NCBI GenBank assembly: GCA_028386065.3
Contig: JAKUCV010003195.1
Location: forward strand, 11,678 to 75,677
DNA: 64,000 nucleotides
Origin: Turnera subulata
Lineage: Eukaryota > Streptophyta > Magnoliopsida > Malpighiales > Passifloraceae
Direction: 5' to 3'
Positions within the stretch are counted from its first letter, which is position 1, and the number at the start of each line of letters is the position of its first letter. Both the position numbers and the translations under genes were made by a program. Shown piece after piece: positions 49,700 through 62,080 of this stretch. Below the pieces are notes generated by a model, which was given only the letters and a program-made list of their open reading frames with translations, searched no databases and had not been told where the DNA came from.

Positions 49700-52600
49700 T
49701 CTTGTAAGCCTGCAAACCAAATTTGTATAAAATTTAAGTGGAAATTAAAAGAAAAAAAGAAGGGACAAAAGGAGAAGTGAAACTGATTTAGGAAACTCAC
49801 TGCATCAAACACTCTGCTAATCTGCTGAAGCAGACTAACCAGAGAGTGGCAAAGAAGAGCACGTTTCCCTGCCGGATAAAACCCGGCCCGGGAAGCAACA
49901 ATCGTCATCGGCTTCCCACTGCAAACCCTAACCTGCATTTCCAAATACACAAAACATAAACAAAAAAAACCAAATATTCAAAGTAAATCAAAATCAAAAT
50001 GAAGAGAAGAACTCACATCAATCTGGAAGAAATCCTCTTCCGTTTTATCTTCCAGGAATGGCCGATTAGATCTCCTAATATCTGAAAAAAAAAAAGACAA
50101 AAAAAGAACCGTAAGCAACAAAATAAGAAAACTCGCGCAAGCGAAGAAAAATGAACTTTCTCTGTGGAAAAAAAGAAAAGACAGAAGTAACCGACATTGG
50201 ACCGGCGGCGTGAGGTGGGAGAAGGAGAAGAAGTCGTAGAACTGGCCGAGCCGTGGCGGCGGGCACATGGATATGGCAGCCGCATTGTCGCGTTTCTCCG
50301 CCGCGGGATCCGTGCACGCATCCTTCGCGGCTTTCTTGTTACCGTTGTTGTTGTTGTCCGGTCCAGCTTTCGGTTCGGCGTCGGTCGAACCGGCGGAGTC
50401 TTTGGGCGAGGAGGCGGCGGCGGTTCGGGGAGACGGCTTGGAGGAGGGGCCGAAGGAGGTGGTGCAGGCGACGATGTCGAGGAGGCGACGGATGTGAGCG
50501 ACGGCCTGCTCCTCCGTGTACTCCTCTGTAACGGAAAGAGAAGTTTTGAATTTTGGTTAGAAGACAGAGAGAGAGATGGAGGGGATAGTGTGTGTCGAGG
50601 TGTATGGTGAGATTAGAGTGGGAAGTGACGTGTGATGGTTTGACTTGTAGGACCTTACCTTCGGTGATGGTGAGGTGGCAGGGCTTAAGTGATACGATGT
50701 CCACCGAATCCTTGAGTCTGGGCCCACGCACCTGTTAAAATGTTTGTTGGCGGGAATGTTAGTTTGGATGTTACTCCTTTGTATTTATTACGCGCTGGAT
50801 ATCCTTCCATTTCTCTTTTTGGAAAAGATTTAGCGGTAAAAGATAAACTTCACAATAATGTATGATACGATTCCAAGAAAAAAAATAAAAAAAAATGAAG
50901 TATGGGGAAGATTTCAATTTGGAGTTATCTGATATAATATAGGTAAAATAATATGCTTTAAATGATTTTTTACATGGGTCTAATTATTTGTTTCATTTAT
51001 ATTAAAAATATGTACATAATGAAAATTGGATGGCACTGAAAATTTTTTCTCAAACTCCTAAACAAGAGAAATAAGAAACAGGAAATTATTCATTTCTATG
51101 TCTAGATCATTCCCCTCAAACATGAGTACTTGATTTATTATTTTCTAATCAAGTTTGTCCAAGAAAATGATCACTTATTTCAATCCAAGTTTGGGTATCA
51201 TCACAACTAACTCAATCCATGGCGAATTGTTTGAAAGTAAATTTTCTATTAAAAAAATTACATAAACTTTGTTGTCTCCCTTTTCTTATCGAATATATAA
51301 GGGAAAAAATTTATAAAGTATTAATTTGTGGGTGAAAATACCCACAAATTTCACCCAATTGTTATACATCAACCTGGCAGTCCAATTTTTATTCACATTT
51401 CAGAAAATCACCTGCTACAGAAAATATACTCCTTGTAATCTGTTTCTACTTGAGCAGGTATATTAATAGATCTGCTTTCGGATAAAAGTACACTTGAGCC
51501 AAATAAGTGTAGGCAAGTACAGATCACCACCTAGCAATAAATAATACCCTGTTCTTCCATATCCAGGATATGATATCCTTAGCTATAGCCAACTGTTATA
51601 TATACTTTTCTTTGCATTGGAGCATAGAGAGGAAGGGGCTGGGGGCTAAGTTGGCTTGCATACCAAATCGAGCAAGGGAAAGTGCTAGTCCATTGTGTCA
51701 TTGTGTGCATGTGGAATTAGATAGTTATTGTTAAGAACGAGGCCTGTCTATGCATATTTTGGCAATTGAAAGTTGGCCTAGTAAAGCTGGCGTTGTATGG
51801 AATAGATATGACATATCTTGTCAAGTTACTTGGAATATTGTGCAGTTATAAAGACTACACTAGATTAGATTTATTTCTTGGTGAAGAAGAATGGACCACG
51901 GTAAAGCTCGTTACATAAGGTATTTTTTTATAAGATAATAAAGAGTGTAAAATGACTGATTCATTTCAAGTCATTCACGTCGACCTATGACCAAAAAAAA
52001 CAAAAAAAAAAGTTACGTTTTTTTTTTAGAAGGTGAAGAACGATATGTTTATGGCTAGATCTGTTTTCACAATCTACGCATACATTAGCTCTAGGCCATT
52101 TTCTTCTTACCAATTAGTGTGTTTTCTTGTTGTTTTTTATGATTATTGATTAGTAGTAGTGCTTTACAATAATAGATTAGAAGAAAAAAAGAAGGTGAAA
52201 ATTATGCATATTGTTAATATTGAGGGGCCAAACTCGTAAAAATGGATAAAAGAAGAAAAGAGTACCTCGTGAGATAAAGAGAAGTTTGTCAAATGGCATG
52301 TCTCGACATGGACACCTAAAAGCTTTCTCACATCCAAGATCCTGTCTGTGGAGATACCCTACAAATATAACAAGGAACGGGAGAGAATAAAATCACTAAT
52401 GAAAATGAAACAACTGCAAACTAATTATTATACCCAAAAGAAAAAAAAAAACCAAGGAATTGCATAGACAATGATTGTACTAGAGGAGGTGCAATTCATA
52501 AATGCACTTAGAAAAAAAAAAAAAAGAAGAAGAAGGTGGTGTTACACTTTTAGGCATGAAATTTGTTCACAAATTTATTAAGTACGTGAAACACAAAAGA

Positions 52601-53158
52601 ATACAAGAATATTAATTACCTTGAGTGTGACTTGTGAGTCGTCCGGTATCTCAACGGAGACTTCAAGAACAGTAGGCAGGACTGTATGCGGTTACATGGA
52701 AAGATTGAAAAGAAAAAAATTAGTCTACGAATTGAATTAGTCTAAAATGTGAGGTTTTATTCGATTGTTAGATGAAATTAGATAAGGTATACGTATCTAA
52801 TAGTTGCAGAAGCTTAAATGTAAGATAAGATAAGAAAAAATTTGGAAGAAATTTTTGGACCATACATTCTCAAATGAGATAGGACCTGACCTCGAAGAAC
52901 AAACTAAAATTTCAGTAAGTAGATTAGATAACATGAATGGATTGAATTTTTTACTTTTTAAAGTTGAAAAAGACGAGCAAAGTCTTGTTTCTTGAATTGG
53001 TTAGTAACCAAAATGGAGCTGTGACATTGAAACGATTTAAGCAAAAACAGGGGAGGGAGGGAGGGAGGAAGAGAGTTTAATTAAACACCTTTCTCTTCTT
53101 TTTTCTTTTTCTCTCCTTTGGCTTTATGTGGCTTTGCCTTCCCAGTTTTAGGAGCCAT
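41029..53158 (-). CDS. TSS: TSS/REC protein of the clustered-mitochondria (CLU) family
   Basis: Twenty-three exons on the minus strand, from ATG 53158 to a stop at 41029, sum to 5586 nt (1861 residues). Exon 3' ends include 53089, 52620, 52266, 50659, 50196, 50017, 49801, 49668, 49055, 48805 and 48044; the last exon is 43119-41029. The basic start [15 protein letters not shown] leads to a ubiquitin-like CLU N-domain (about 23-100: [18 protein letters not shown]). The CLU core follows (about 290-850: [41 protein letters not shown]), then TPR units (about 917-1075: [46 protein letters not shown]), and a long disordered tail with Pro/Asn-rich heptads. Plant REC/TSS proteins act in the cytosol and nucleus and set how much of the cell chloroplasts occupy; CLU relatives affect mitochondrial distribution. 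TSS and REC paralogues are close, so the symbol is approximate. Confidence 0.9.
41325..41490 (-). repeat. Heptapeptide repeat in the TSS/REC tail (NGFPVSP units)
   Basis: On the minus strand the frame encodes about eight 21-bp units of the type N-G-(F/Y)-P-V-S-P, with variants [21 protein letters not shown] and NGSPASP. It lies in the disordered C-terminal tail. Copies differ at the DNA level, so the array is not brand new. Confidence 0.8.
47050..47165 (+). repeat. tRNA-derived SINE-like element in an intron of the TSS/REC gene
   Basis: TGTAGCTCATTGGTAC (A box-like) is followed 40 bp later by CAGGTTTGAATTCCACC (B box-like), the spacing of a pol III promoter, then an A-rich end (CAAAAAATAAAACC). 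It lies antisense in the intron between the exons at 47589 and 46628. Confidence 0.55.
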
Positions 53159-55299
53159 AGTGCATAGAAACTTTGTTGAGGATTGGTGACAAGAACACTA
53201 CTTCTTCAATGGTCGATGATATCTATATATGACCCCAAGTTGAATTTATCGACTGAAAGAAAATTCTGATAAAAAAAAGAAAGCTATCTTTCTTCTTGAA
53301 TGTGAAGCACCAAAGCAAAGCAAGCTACTAGGTATCTGAACAAGAAGAACTAAACAAACAAATCCAAGTTGAAAGGAAGAGGTTACTAATGCAATAAAAA
53401 GATACTAAAAGGGAGAGATATCTTTGAGAGCAGGGTTTTTTCTTTCTTTCTTTCTTTCTTTCAGGAACAAGTTTTGAATGCTAATTAAAGAGGAGCAAGG
53501 AGGTTTTGAATGATGAGGAAATGAATGGGGACAGAGTTGAGAGTGGGAAAGGAGAGAACTGAAGTGGGTGAAGTGATGTAGTTGAGCACAATAAAGTGTC
53601 AAAGTGAAAAGGAAGAGAAAAAAAAAAAAACTTGGGACAAAGAGTTAAGGAGGAGAATATGAGATAGTAGAGAGAGATTTAGCCTGGGAAGAGGATGTAG
53701 GTATATCAAGACAGAGAGAGTGAGAGGTGGATAGGATAAGGTAAGCCTAGACCTTTCTTGTACACAAGCACAGAAGAAGAACAAAATGGCTAGCAAATTT
53801 CAGGCCTCTCATTTTACTCTAACCCTTACTAACACACACCTCATCACATCTTTCTTTTTTTCTCTCACTAACCCATTACTACCAAATTTTTGCATTTCTA
53901 GATGTGCCAAGACTGTGTCACTACAAAACTTAGAAAGGGTACAAAATTTGATCATTTGAAGGGTTTTAATATCACCAGATAATATGCTTTGATGCTGGAT
54001 TGCAAGTTGTTGTCCTATTGGCCTATGATTGTGTGCCATGTATACAAAGCTAAATGAAAAGGAAGATTGCCTTTCTATATGGGACTAAGGGGAGCCGTTA
54101 GTTGAGAGTGCTTGGCCACAAGCTCAAAAATGCTATATAAATCAAGTACTTGGATACCGGGAATCGTGGATCCTGCTGATACTAGATTGGAAAATTTCAG
54201 CTGTGTAAAGAGGTGGAATTGATGAGAGTGAAACTAAAACATTTAAGATGGCTTTGAAGCCTGTCATATATAGAGAACAAGCCGAATTTGCCCAATCGAA
54301 TGCATAAATATGTATAACAGACCCGTGAAAGGCCAATTTTTAATGGGTTGGGGTATTGGGACAGTAATTTCCAGCATTTATTTTGGTATGCATTTGAATT
54401 CATGAACTCGTCCGTAGAATGATTACGATTTCCTGGCAAAAAAAAGAAAGGCCAAAACTCATTCCGGGAAAATGGGTCTAGACAATTATGCCTGTACTGT
54501 TAAAAAAAAAAAATCATGCTTGTCTAGGCTAAAGATAATGCACATCGGGGAGAAATTTTTACTGGGTTTATTTTCTTGTTTTATTGTATGCATCAGAACC
54601 ATGAAGTCATGAACAATGTGACGTTATAATTCAACTATTTATTCTTTTATAGGGTTTCTAAATTATATTTTCATGCCATTAGTAAGTTTTTAGTATCTAT
54701 CCCCACCACGAAATTTTTAATACAGTTCAACCCTCTTCACATTATTTTGGGCATGTAGTAGAACTTTTAATTTTGCTTGTAATTATAGACACATTTTTTA
54801 TTTACAAAGAAGTTTATTAAAACTCAAAAGTTGCAAGAATTTGTACGCATTTGTTTTTGGAAATATGTATTTTTTTTAAAAAAAATCACCTGAATAAATG
54901 ATCAATAAATCACATTGCAAGAATGGCGATGTATAGCTGATTCTAAAACAACCAAATTAATTACGATTCGCGAATAGTTATAACTTATAACCGAATATGA
55001 CAGCATAATAATTAATCTCTCCATGTGACTATACATTCAAATTAAGAGGAACTTAGTTTTCTTAGGAAGGACTAATTCTTTCCCAATATGTTAATGAGGA
55101 GGGACATAGACCCTTCAGTTAGTGCAAGTTTAGGCTAAGGAGGAGAAGGCAAAGATGGACAGCCCGTGGCCTGCACATGGAGGAAGATTAATGAAAGCAG
55201 CCTCAATTGTATTTTTGTTTGGCTTTGTTAATAATCCTGCTATTCACCCCTGGATAATAGCCTTTTCTCGATAATCTTGTTTGGTTTTGGATTTTTAGT
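53159..55299. other. Upstream region of the TSS/REC gene; otherwise empty
   Basis: The first part is the TSS/REC leader or promoter; on its minus strand it is GA-rich with a GAAA microsatellite at 53438-53463. The rest (53.8-55.3 kb) is AT-rich with only short open frames. Confidence 0.5.
53438..53463. repeat. CTTT/GAAA microsatellite
   Basis: Six uninterrupted TTTC units about 280 bp upstream of the TSS/REC start codon, within a GA-rich (minus strand) leader-like stretch. Such tracts are common in plant 5' leaders and vary in length. Confidence 0.8.
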
Positions 55300-55573
55300 C
55301 GCAAAAATAGCAATTGCTAATACAAATCGATATGCAGATGTTGAGATTGCAGTGATGGTTATGGGGCATCTGAACTGTACAAATCTGCAGTCTTATTATA
55401 TGACATTTACAGGAGAGGTTACTTTGGCTAACAGTTTGGCAGGGTGGCAAACCACAAGCCCCCTGCACAAATTCCAGCAAACTACTTTGAAGATACTTAT
55501 GCCTAAATTACTTGGTGCAGCTCCACCTGACCATATAGATACTGAAAGTTCGTTTATTGAAGCTAATTCTTAG
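55300..55573 (+). other. Unassigned exon-like open frame (about 90 codons)
   Basis: An ATTTTTAG acceptor-like border at 55299 is followed by an uninterrupted frame VAKIAIANTNRYADVEIA... to TAG at 55571-55573. Codon use and a balanced residue mix (MGHLNCTNLQSYYMTFTG, LAGWQTTSPLHKFQ) look more protein-like than the other open frames nearby. The first ATG is well inside. No partner exon is found and the family is not recognised. It may be a last-exon relic, or it may be chance. Confidence 0.3.
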
Positions 55574-56134
55574 CCATCTGATGTACCCTTGTGCAGAAAA
55601 TACAAGAGATGCTCACACCAATACTTCTTCGCTTGCTGCTAAGTGACATCTTAGAAAAAGTACTGTATAAGACTTCTCCATTTTGAACTGCTATTAGCAT
55701 CTGTGCCATTTGTAAATGTACTCAAGACAGACAACAGAAGGTTACCAGCCATACTGAGAAACTATTGAACCAATCATACCGGATGTATATACTGATCTAA
55801 CTGGATTTTGTTTGCTAAGTTATGGGCTATGTCCCAGCCTCAACTGTCAAAACCTAAGCAATAAACGGCTGAAATGCCTCTGGAGTTATCAAGAATAGCA
55901 CGCTCTGGACTAAAAAAGGGAGGTGATGTAAGAAAGTAAGGGAGAATTATCACAGAATGGAATTAGGTTACATGCAATTTTGGGAGAATCTGAAAGCAGC
56001 TAAAATTTCTCTACGCAAACAGGATTACAACAAGGATTACAATAAAAATGATACCAGAATGCACCAGTTTTTGCATAAACAAAAGTACAGAGAAGTCAAC
56101 TTAAATATGTTCCCCATAGAATATGAATATGTTT
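55574..56134. other. Intergenic and 3' flank of plastid L35 gene
   Basis: No gene is seen. The right part should hold the 3' untranslated region of the minus-strand gene that ends at 56135. Confidence 0.45.
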
Positions 56135-57353
56135 CTACACCTTTCTGTTCACTTTCAGATATGGCAAAGCACCGGTCACGTTGTTATAGTCACTCCGGTG
56201 AACTTGTACCTGCAAGCAAGAATGAACTGTATATGAGAACAAAGCTTATACATGAAACCCAGATAAAAGAATCCAAAAATTCTTCATCATCAGAAACTTT
56301 TTATTAAGTCAAAAACCGACTGAAAATCCATTTCAATTCACTTCATCCAACAATTATTTAGACTTTGGATTGCTCTTGAACTTGAAATAAAATTTCAAAA
56401 CCAACATACTGAAGTTGGATCAAATGTCAACTATTCCCATTTGAATTTCGATAACCAGCATATCTGACAGCATTATTGAAATCATGAGTAACCCGGAAAA
56501 TATTAATCCCACAAAAGAGGACTTCGTGTTAGCTTTGTTTATCCATCTAGTACAATGTCAATGCCAAAAAGGAAAGCCAGTAAGCTCCTAAGGAAATTGA
56601 ACTCAAATACTTAGGACACTGCAAAGCAATTATCCCTAGTTATCAAATTTCAATGGTAACTGAGAATACCATAGAGTAAAAATAATTGAGAAATAGAAAC
56701 TAAATTGACTCAGAACAACTAAAGTATCAGCTTTGAGGCCAGGAAATGGGTGAGGTAGCAATTTGGGAAGGAACTAACCATCTTGGAGAGGCGATTTTTC
56801 CTCTTGGTGTTCTTCTTGGCCAACAAATGCTGCTTCCCAGCTTTCCTTCGCATAATTTTCCCTTTACCAGTCACCCTGAATCTCTTTGCTGATGCCTACC
56901 AACAAACCCACCAAACATAATTCAATCCACCGAATTATCATTAAAACAACACGCATTAGAAGAATTTTGACTCTCTTATTGTAAAAAAGGGCCTAAAACT
57001 CAAAAATAAAAGCTTTAAACCGAATTCAACCCACAAAAACCTCAAGACTAAGACAGCGAGAGCCAATGAGAGACCTTGTGGGTTTTCATTTTGTAGCCCT
57101 TGGCGGCGCGAACGGTGAGGGACTGGAACCTCCGGGTGATGGTGGAGATGTTGGTGGTGGAGGAAGAAGGTTTCAGGGGGAGGATAAGTGAGTCTAACCC
57201 ACAAATGTTTTGGCTGGAACTGAGTCTCAACGAGTAGTTCGCCTTCTTGATTGGAGCAAACTGAGCCGACCCGGAAGAAGGGATTTTGGTTGCACCCAAG
57301 TAAAACGAACAAGGTGGTCTACTCAAAGACATCATCGTTAAAGAAGAAGCCAT
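56135..57353 (-). CDS. PRPL35: Plastid 50S ribosomal protein L35 (bL35c)
   Basis: Three exons on the minus strand: 57353-57075, 56895-56779 and 56209-56135, give 156 residues. Residues 1 to about 85 are a Ser/Thr-rich plastid transit peptide ([15 protein letters not shown]...). The mature part is bL35: [48 protein letters not shown], then [17 protein letters not shown] and a short basic end. The highly basic KxKTHKASAKRF signature is typical of bacterial-type L35, a small protein of the large subunit. The cytosolic eL35 is unrelated. The second and third exons fall outside long open frames and were found by frame and splice signals. Exon phases are all zero. Confidence 0.93.
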
Positions 57354-58237
57354 TGTTGATTGTTTCTTTGTTTTTCCGCAAACGTTTTTTCTGTTGAGGC
57401 CAGGAAAGTAGCAAAGGAAGTATGACGTGGAAGGGTATGTTGTGTGGATAGGAGGTAGTGAATAATTTTTCTTTTTAGTCCTCCATCTTTTGGGAGAGGT
57501 ACTTTTACCAACATGGACTTTGATGGGCTTTATGTTTTTTGGGGCCCGTTTCTGAAGGTAGTGGACAATTGGGCTCGCAGGAATGACATTTTTAATTATT
57601 TACCAAAAGAAAATGTGTTATTTTTAAGGGCCAACGTAACTGTTAAAAATTTTTGAAATTTGATTTATGAACTGAGATGATGTTTTAAAAACGTTCACTG
57701 CTATCCGCTACCAAGAAAGCATCCACACTTGACTTCACAGCCATTAGTATAATGTCTCCAACCGGATAATATACGAGCGCAAGGTCATGCAGATAGGGAA
57801 TATCGACAAAGCAAGCTAATAAAATCACACGCTGGAATGGTGAAATTGCAACTCATACAGCCAGCTCTGTAGTGCCTTCTCTAAAAGCAACATCAGATGA
57901 TTTAGAACTTAGAAAAAGGTTACAATATCTATCAGCAACCGCCAACCGGCATAGACAAGAATGGTTGGCAAGCAATGGAGTGTGGACAACCACTAGCTTC
58001 AATATGGCAATGCTGCAGTGAGAGATTGGAGTGAGCGCAGCAGTAAATCATCATCCACGGTTGGGCAAGAATTGTTAAAGAGACTAAGACTTGTGCCATT
58101 CAACAAACTGGCGATGCTTTAACCTCAGCCGGTGATGACGGAGCACATGTGCCTAAATTAGCTTAGAAGTTTGAAACTCAAGTTGATGCCATCTCCCTTA
58201 TACATCTAAAAATTCAGCTCAAAACTCTTCATAACCC
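57354..58237. other. Intergenic between PRPL35 and NUP43
   Basis: Both neighbours are on the minus strand. The left part is the PRPL35 promoter and the right part the NUP43 3' flank. No gene is seen. Confidence 0.5.
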
Positions 58238-60527
58238 TTAAGGCCTTGTCACCATGGCAATGGATTCCCACTCTAGAGCACATATCACATCCTGCATGGC
58301 ACAAGTGTGTCGACCCATGAGAAACTTTATCTCCAGCTTATGTAGAATGCAAAAACAGTTAGATAGAGTTCCTACGTACCGAGGGGTTTTGGCGATCTAT
58401 GTCAAAGCAATTGATAGCACAAGGTTCAGCCAGGAGCTCCACGGGTTCCTCACCTATGCAGAGGGTACATGTGCTAACCAGGTCAGTCCCAATCCAAACC
58501 AAAGTAAATTTAACAAAACCCGTTCAACCAATCAGCAACAAACAGATACAAACAAAGGTATCACACATTTAAATTTTGGTTGAAACAGAAACCAATATAT
58601 AGAAAAATACAAACAAGAGTTCCTGAGAACCCTATATGGCATACCTTGTTCAATAACAGCAAGGATCCCATCTTCTGAGCAGATCATTGCAGGTAAAATC
58701 CGTGAGGAAGACATGTTCTTTGAAAACTTGGTGTAGTAGTCATATTGCACCTCCCAAACCTCACTTTCAGATAACGATTGGGTCATAGTGTCACTACTCT
58801 GCGCTCCAGACAGAATAATTGGTTGCTGTTGCATTCGTAGATCCCATGCAAACACAGTGCCTGCAGAACCACCCGCCTTCAAAGACAAGCAGAAATTGTA
58901 AAATTGTGAATAAAAGATCCAATCATGACAGGGATAATTCATAAAAGCAAGGAACTTTGGTGTGATATTTTACAATCAAACAACAGAGTGATATTGAAAA
59001 CCTAAGACATAACTGGTGAAAAGCCTATTGAATATTCAACTGATCACCTATTAAGCAGTGAAGCATGATATTAAAAAAAGTAACTTATTTTGGCACTCAT
59101 AACATGATGGGTAAGCTTTTGGATGCTCATGTAATATATTTATTTTTTCAGATTACCAAATAAAATTCACCACACGATGAATCTTCTATTAATGCCCTAA
59201 AATAGAAACCATAAAGGATATTTAAGATACTTTACTTGACCGTGCTAAATTCCGGAAAACTGAAACATCTCTTGCAAGACGATGAAAATCTATGCAAGGC
59301 ATCTTTATTAGTATTCCCTATCCAAGCAAAATAGAAGAAAACACAAAAAGATAATGATGCAATGGAAATGCAAGGAGAAGATATCCTGTATCCAAGTTAG
59401 CAGGTCCAAGCATTAGAAGGAAAAATTAGATAGGAGGTAACAAATATACCACCAGTGAGGGTATAGATGAGCTCGCACAAGTTAAATCACAGTAATGACA
59501 TTTTCACAGAGCAGCTATCATACCAGACATGTGTGCTTTCGTGATGGATGAATATCGATCGAGTGTATGACACCAGATGACCTTCCCCGATCCCTGCAAT
59601 ATAACACCAAGAAGAATTAGTACACACCTCACTGTCATATAAGTATAACACCAAGGGAAACCTAGAAACTAGAAAACCTATACCCATCCTCAATCTTCAC
59701 AGAAATGTCACCAGAAAGGAGCCATAACCATTATATTAAACTAACCAAGCCACCACGCTTTTCCTTAAACGAAAGATGTAAACAAACCATATATACTAAT
59801 CGAACAATCGCATTAATCATTAACAACAAACGAAAAACAGCAGGAACAATTTCTAAGAAATAACCCAGAAAACAGACAAGTCCTGCACTCACCAATTCCC
59901 TTTGAACTGAGCAACCGCGGCCCCAGGGCGTCTAAGATCCCACCACTGGAGCCCAAACCAATACCCACCGGTAACAAACTCCGTCGGAGACGCCCACTTC
60001 ACGGCCGAGAAAGAGACCAACCCATTCCCATCAAAAACCCTCCTAAACCCACCTTGCCAATCAACCACATTCACTCTCCCGTCCTCCCCAACGCAAAGGC
60101 ACCCCTCACTCCCTCCACCCCCATCCAGCAAATCCACCCCCTGGATCGCCCCGACATGGAAATCCTTCCCGGCCACGGACACCTCGGGCTGGAGCACCGG
60201 AGACTCGGGGTTCCCGCGGAAGAAGTGGAGGGAGGCGGAGGCGGTGGAGGCGGCGACGAGGCAGGAGGAGGAGGAGGAGTGGGTGGTCTTGAGGGAGGAG
60301 ATGCGTGAGGGAGGGGTCCAGAGGGAGAGAGGGGTTAGGGTTAGGGTTTTGGGGTCGAGGGAGTGGATTTGGAGGGAAGGAGTGGAGGTGTCGGCGTCGA
60401 AGGAGGCGGCGATGAGGGATTTCTGGAATGGGGAGAGATTTGGGAGCCAACGGACCGCGTCTATGTATTGGGACTGAGGGAGTCTTTGGATGTCCGGTGG
60501 TTGTTGTGGGAATTTTGTTATTGCCAT
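58238..60527 (-). CDS. NUP43: Nuclear pore protein NUP43 (WD40 repeat)
   Basis: Five exons on the minus strand: 60527-59893, 59593-59524, 58876-58645, 58453-58380 and 58291-58238, give 354 residues, near the family length. WD40-type segments are visible: DAVRWLPNL near the start, VGAIQGVDLLDGG with GRVNVVDW, FSAVKWASPTEFVTGGYWFGLQWWDLRRP, SGVIHSIDIHPSRKH and GGSAGTVFAWDLRMQQQP. The ending EPVELLAEPCAINCFDIDRQNP then DVICALEWESIAMVTRP is the plant NUP43 C-terminus. The protein is a beta-propeller of the NUP107-160 scaffold of the nuclear pore. Exon 1 is GC-rich compared with its surroundings. The last two exons are short and were located by matching the expected end and splice borders. Confidence 0.92.
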
Positions 60528-61569
60528 TGTTAATGATTTTATCTTTAGCTAAATCCCTAAAACTGTGTTTTGTGTGTTTTTGAAAGGGGAGGGAGGATCT
60601 GGGGAGGCGGGTTTTTGCAGGGTTTGGCTTTTTACACGGTGAAGCTGGTGGCTGTTTTTTTTTTTTTTTCTTTCCTATTTGAAGAATTTTGTAGGAGGAG
60701 AAATTATTACTACATAATTTCAAAATTAAGACATGCTTTTTTGTCCCACCAATTAATGATGTCAAGTATTACAATTTTTATATAAAGAACAATATATTCT
60801 TCCATTTCCCCCAAAAAAAACTTGAATTTTTTAAATTTTTAGCACATTATTGAAACGCTGGGATCTCTAGTACAAACAAGTTCGTTCGATCCGATTCGAG
60901 CTTTAACATTATGATTCAAGCTCAATAGATAATTGAATAGTTCGAAATCGATTTGTTAAACCTCGTTAATGCAGGTTAATTTAAATGTAAACAAGCTCGA
61001 TTAAGCTTGAATTCAATGTTATTAATTTAAAATTAGGCCATTTCCTAAAAAAAAGAAAAATTTTAAAATTAGGCCAAGTAGATTAGGGTTGAAAGCCTAA
61101 TAAATCAAGTAAAATAGAGCTCGAGTTCAAATTCAATTGAATTCGGATTAACATTCAGTCGATTTAGTTCACGAATACATACTAATATTTTTCTGTTCCC
61201 CATCTGATACCTGAAACTTTACCTCGAGTAATTTGGATTCGACTCGGGTCGCAAACCCGAATTCGACCCATGTCGATAATACCATCAAAGATTAATACAA
61301 AAAGCTCTAAAGATTAATCTAAAAAACCTTGTTAATTGGATTGCAGTAAAAAATGGGTTCAAAACAATTTACCCACCAACCTGTACCAAAAGGAAGTAAA
61401 GTTATACTAGTAAATTGTTTATTTTTATTGACTTATCTTCCCCTTTTTCTTTTATCTGGAAATCTGGGAGAATGGTCAATGCTACCCTCGCGTTATAAAT
61501 TTGTCAAATCTTTTGGATAAGGCAGTCAAAACCCAAGATACTACCAAGGGGACATATGTGTGATAGGAA
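60528..61569. other. Divergent promoter region between NUP43 and the small plastid protein gene; degenerate repeat
   Basis: Positions 60860-61270 are rich in ATTCGA/TCGAATT/GAGCTCGAG motifs in both orientations (GATTCGAGCTTTAA, AAGCTCGATTAAGCTTG, GAGCTCGAGTTCAAATT), like a decayed inverted-repeat DNA transposon. No terminal duplication is found. The rest is promoter sequence for the two genes. Confidence 0.4.
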
Positions 61570-62080
61570 ATGGTGGCGATAGAAACCACCCCCTTCTTTA
61601 TCAACCTCCCTGTATTTCATCATCGGAGGAGGATTCGTAGAAAATGTGTCACCATTCTGGCCAAGAAGAGAGATTTGTCTGATGATGATTCGAGACCCAA
61701 CACAAAACCTGCACCCTTTTTCTCATTAAGAGCTGCAAAAACAATCTTTGCTCGGTCTCTTGTTGTTGCGCTAGGACTGGGATTTGTTGATGCTGGGTAT
61801 GTAAATTAAACTTTGTCTCAATGTGTTTTTTTGTTATTCCATAAGCAACTACCTTTTGTTGTTTTTGCTTATGCATTAGGTACTTTCCATAGTTTTGTAT
61901 GATCCTCTTATATGTTCCTCTCTAATGCTGGGAAATTTTATCTCCAGCTATAGTGGAGACTGGTCAAGGATTGGAGTAATATCAAGGGAGACTGAGGACT
62001 TACTCAAGATTGCAGCCTTTGTTGTTGTTCCTCTATGCTTGTTTGTTCTATTTTCCAAGGACATTAATAGAGAGCAGTAA
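61570..62080 (+). CDS. Small plastid-targeted membrane protein of unknown function
   Basis: Two exons, 61570-61796 (ending GCTGG before GTATGT) and 61948-62080 (after TCTCCAG), give 119 residues. The N-terminus is basic and Ser/Thr-containing, suiting a plastid transit peptide (to about 30-45). Two hydrophobic segments follow, about 59-76 (IFARSLVVALGLGFVDAGY) and 94-112 (LLKIAAFVVVPLCLFVLFS), so it is probably a two-pass thylakoid or envelope protein. It may belong to the plant-only DUF7887 group; that assignment is from memory. It lies next to NUP43 and HHP2 relatives, as does a similar small gene in Arabidopsis. Biochemical role unknown. Confidence 0.75.

Noticed and set aside
49678..50731. 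Several open frames on both strands over the TSS/REC 5' exons
   Set aside because: They are shadows of exons 4-8 or of their GC-rich sequence; the spliced frame explains the region completely.
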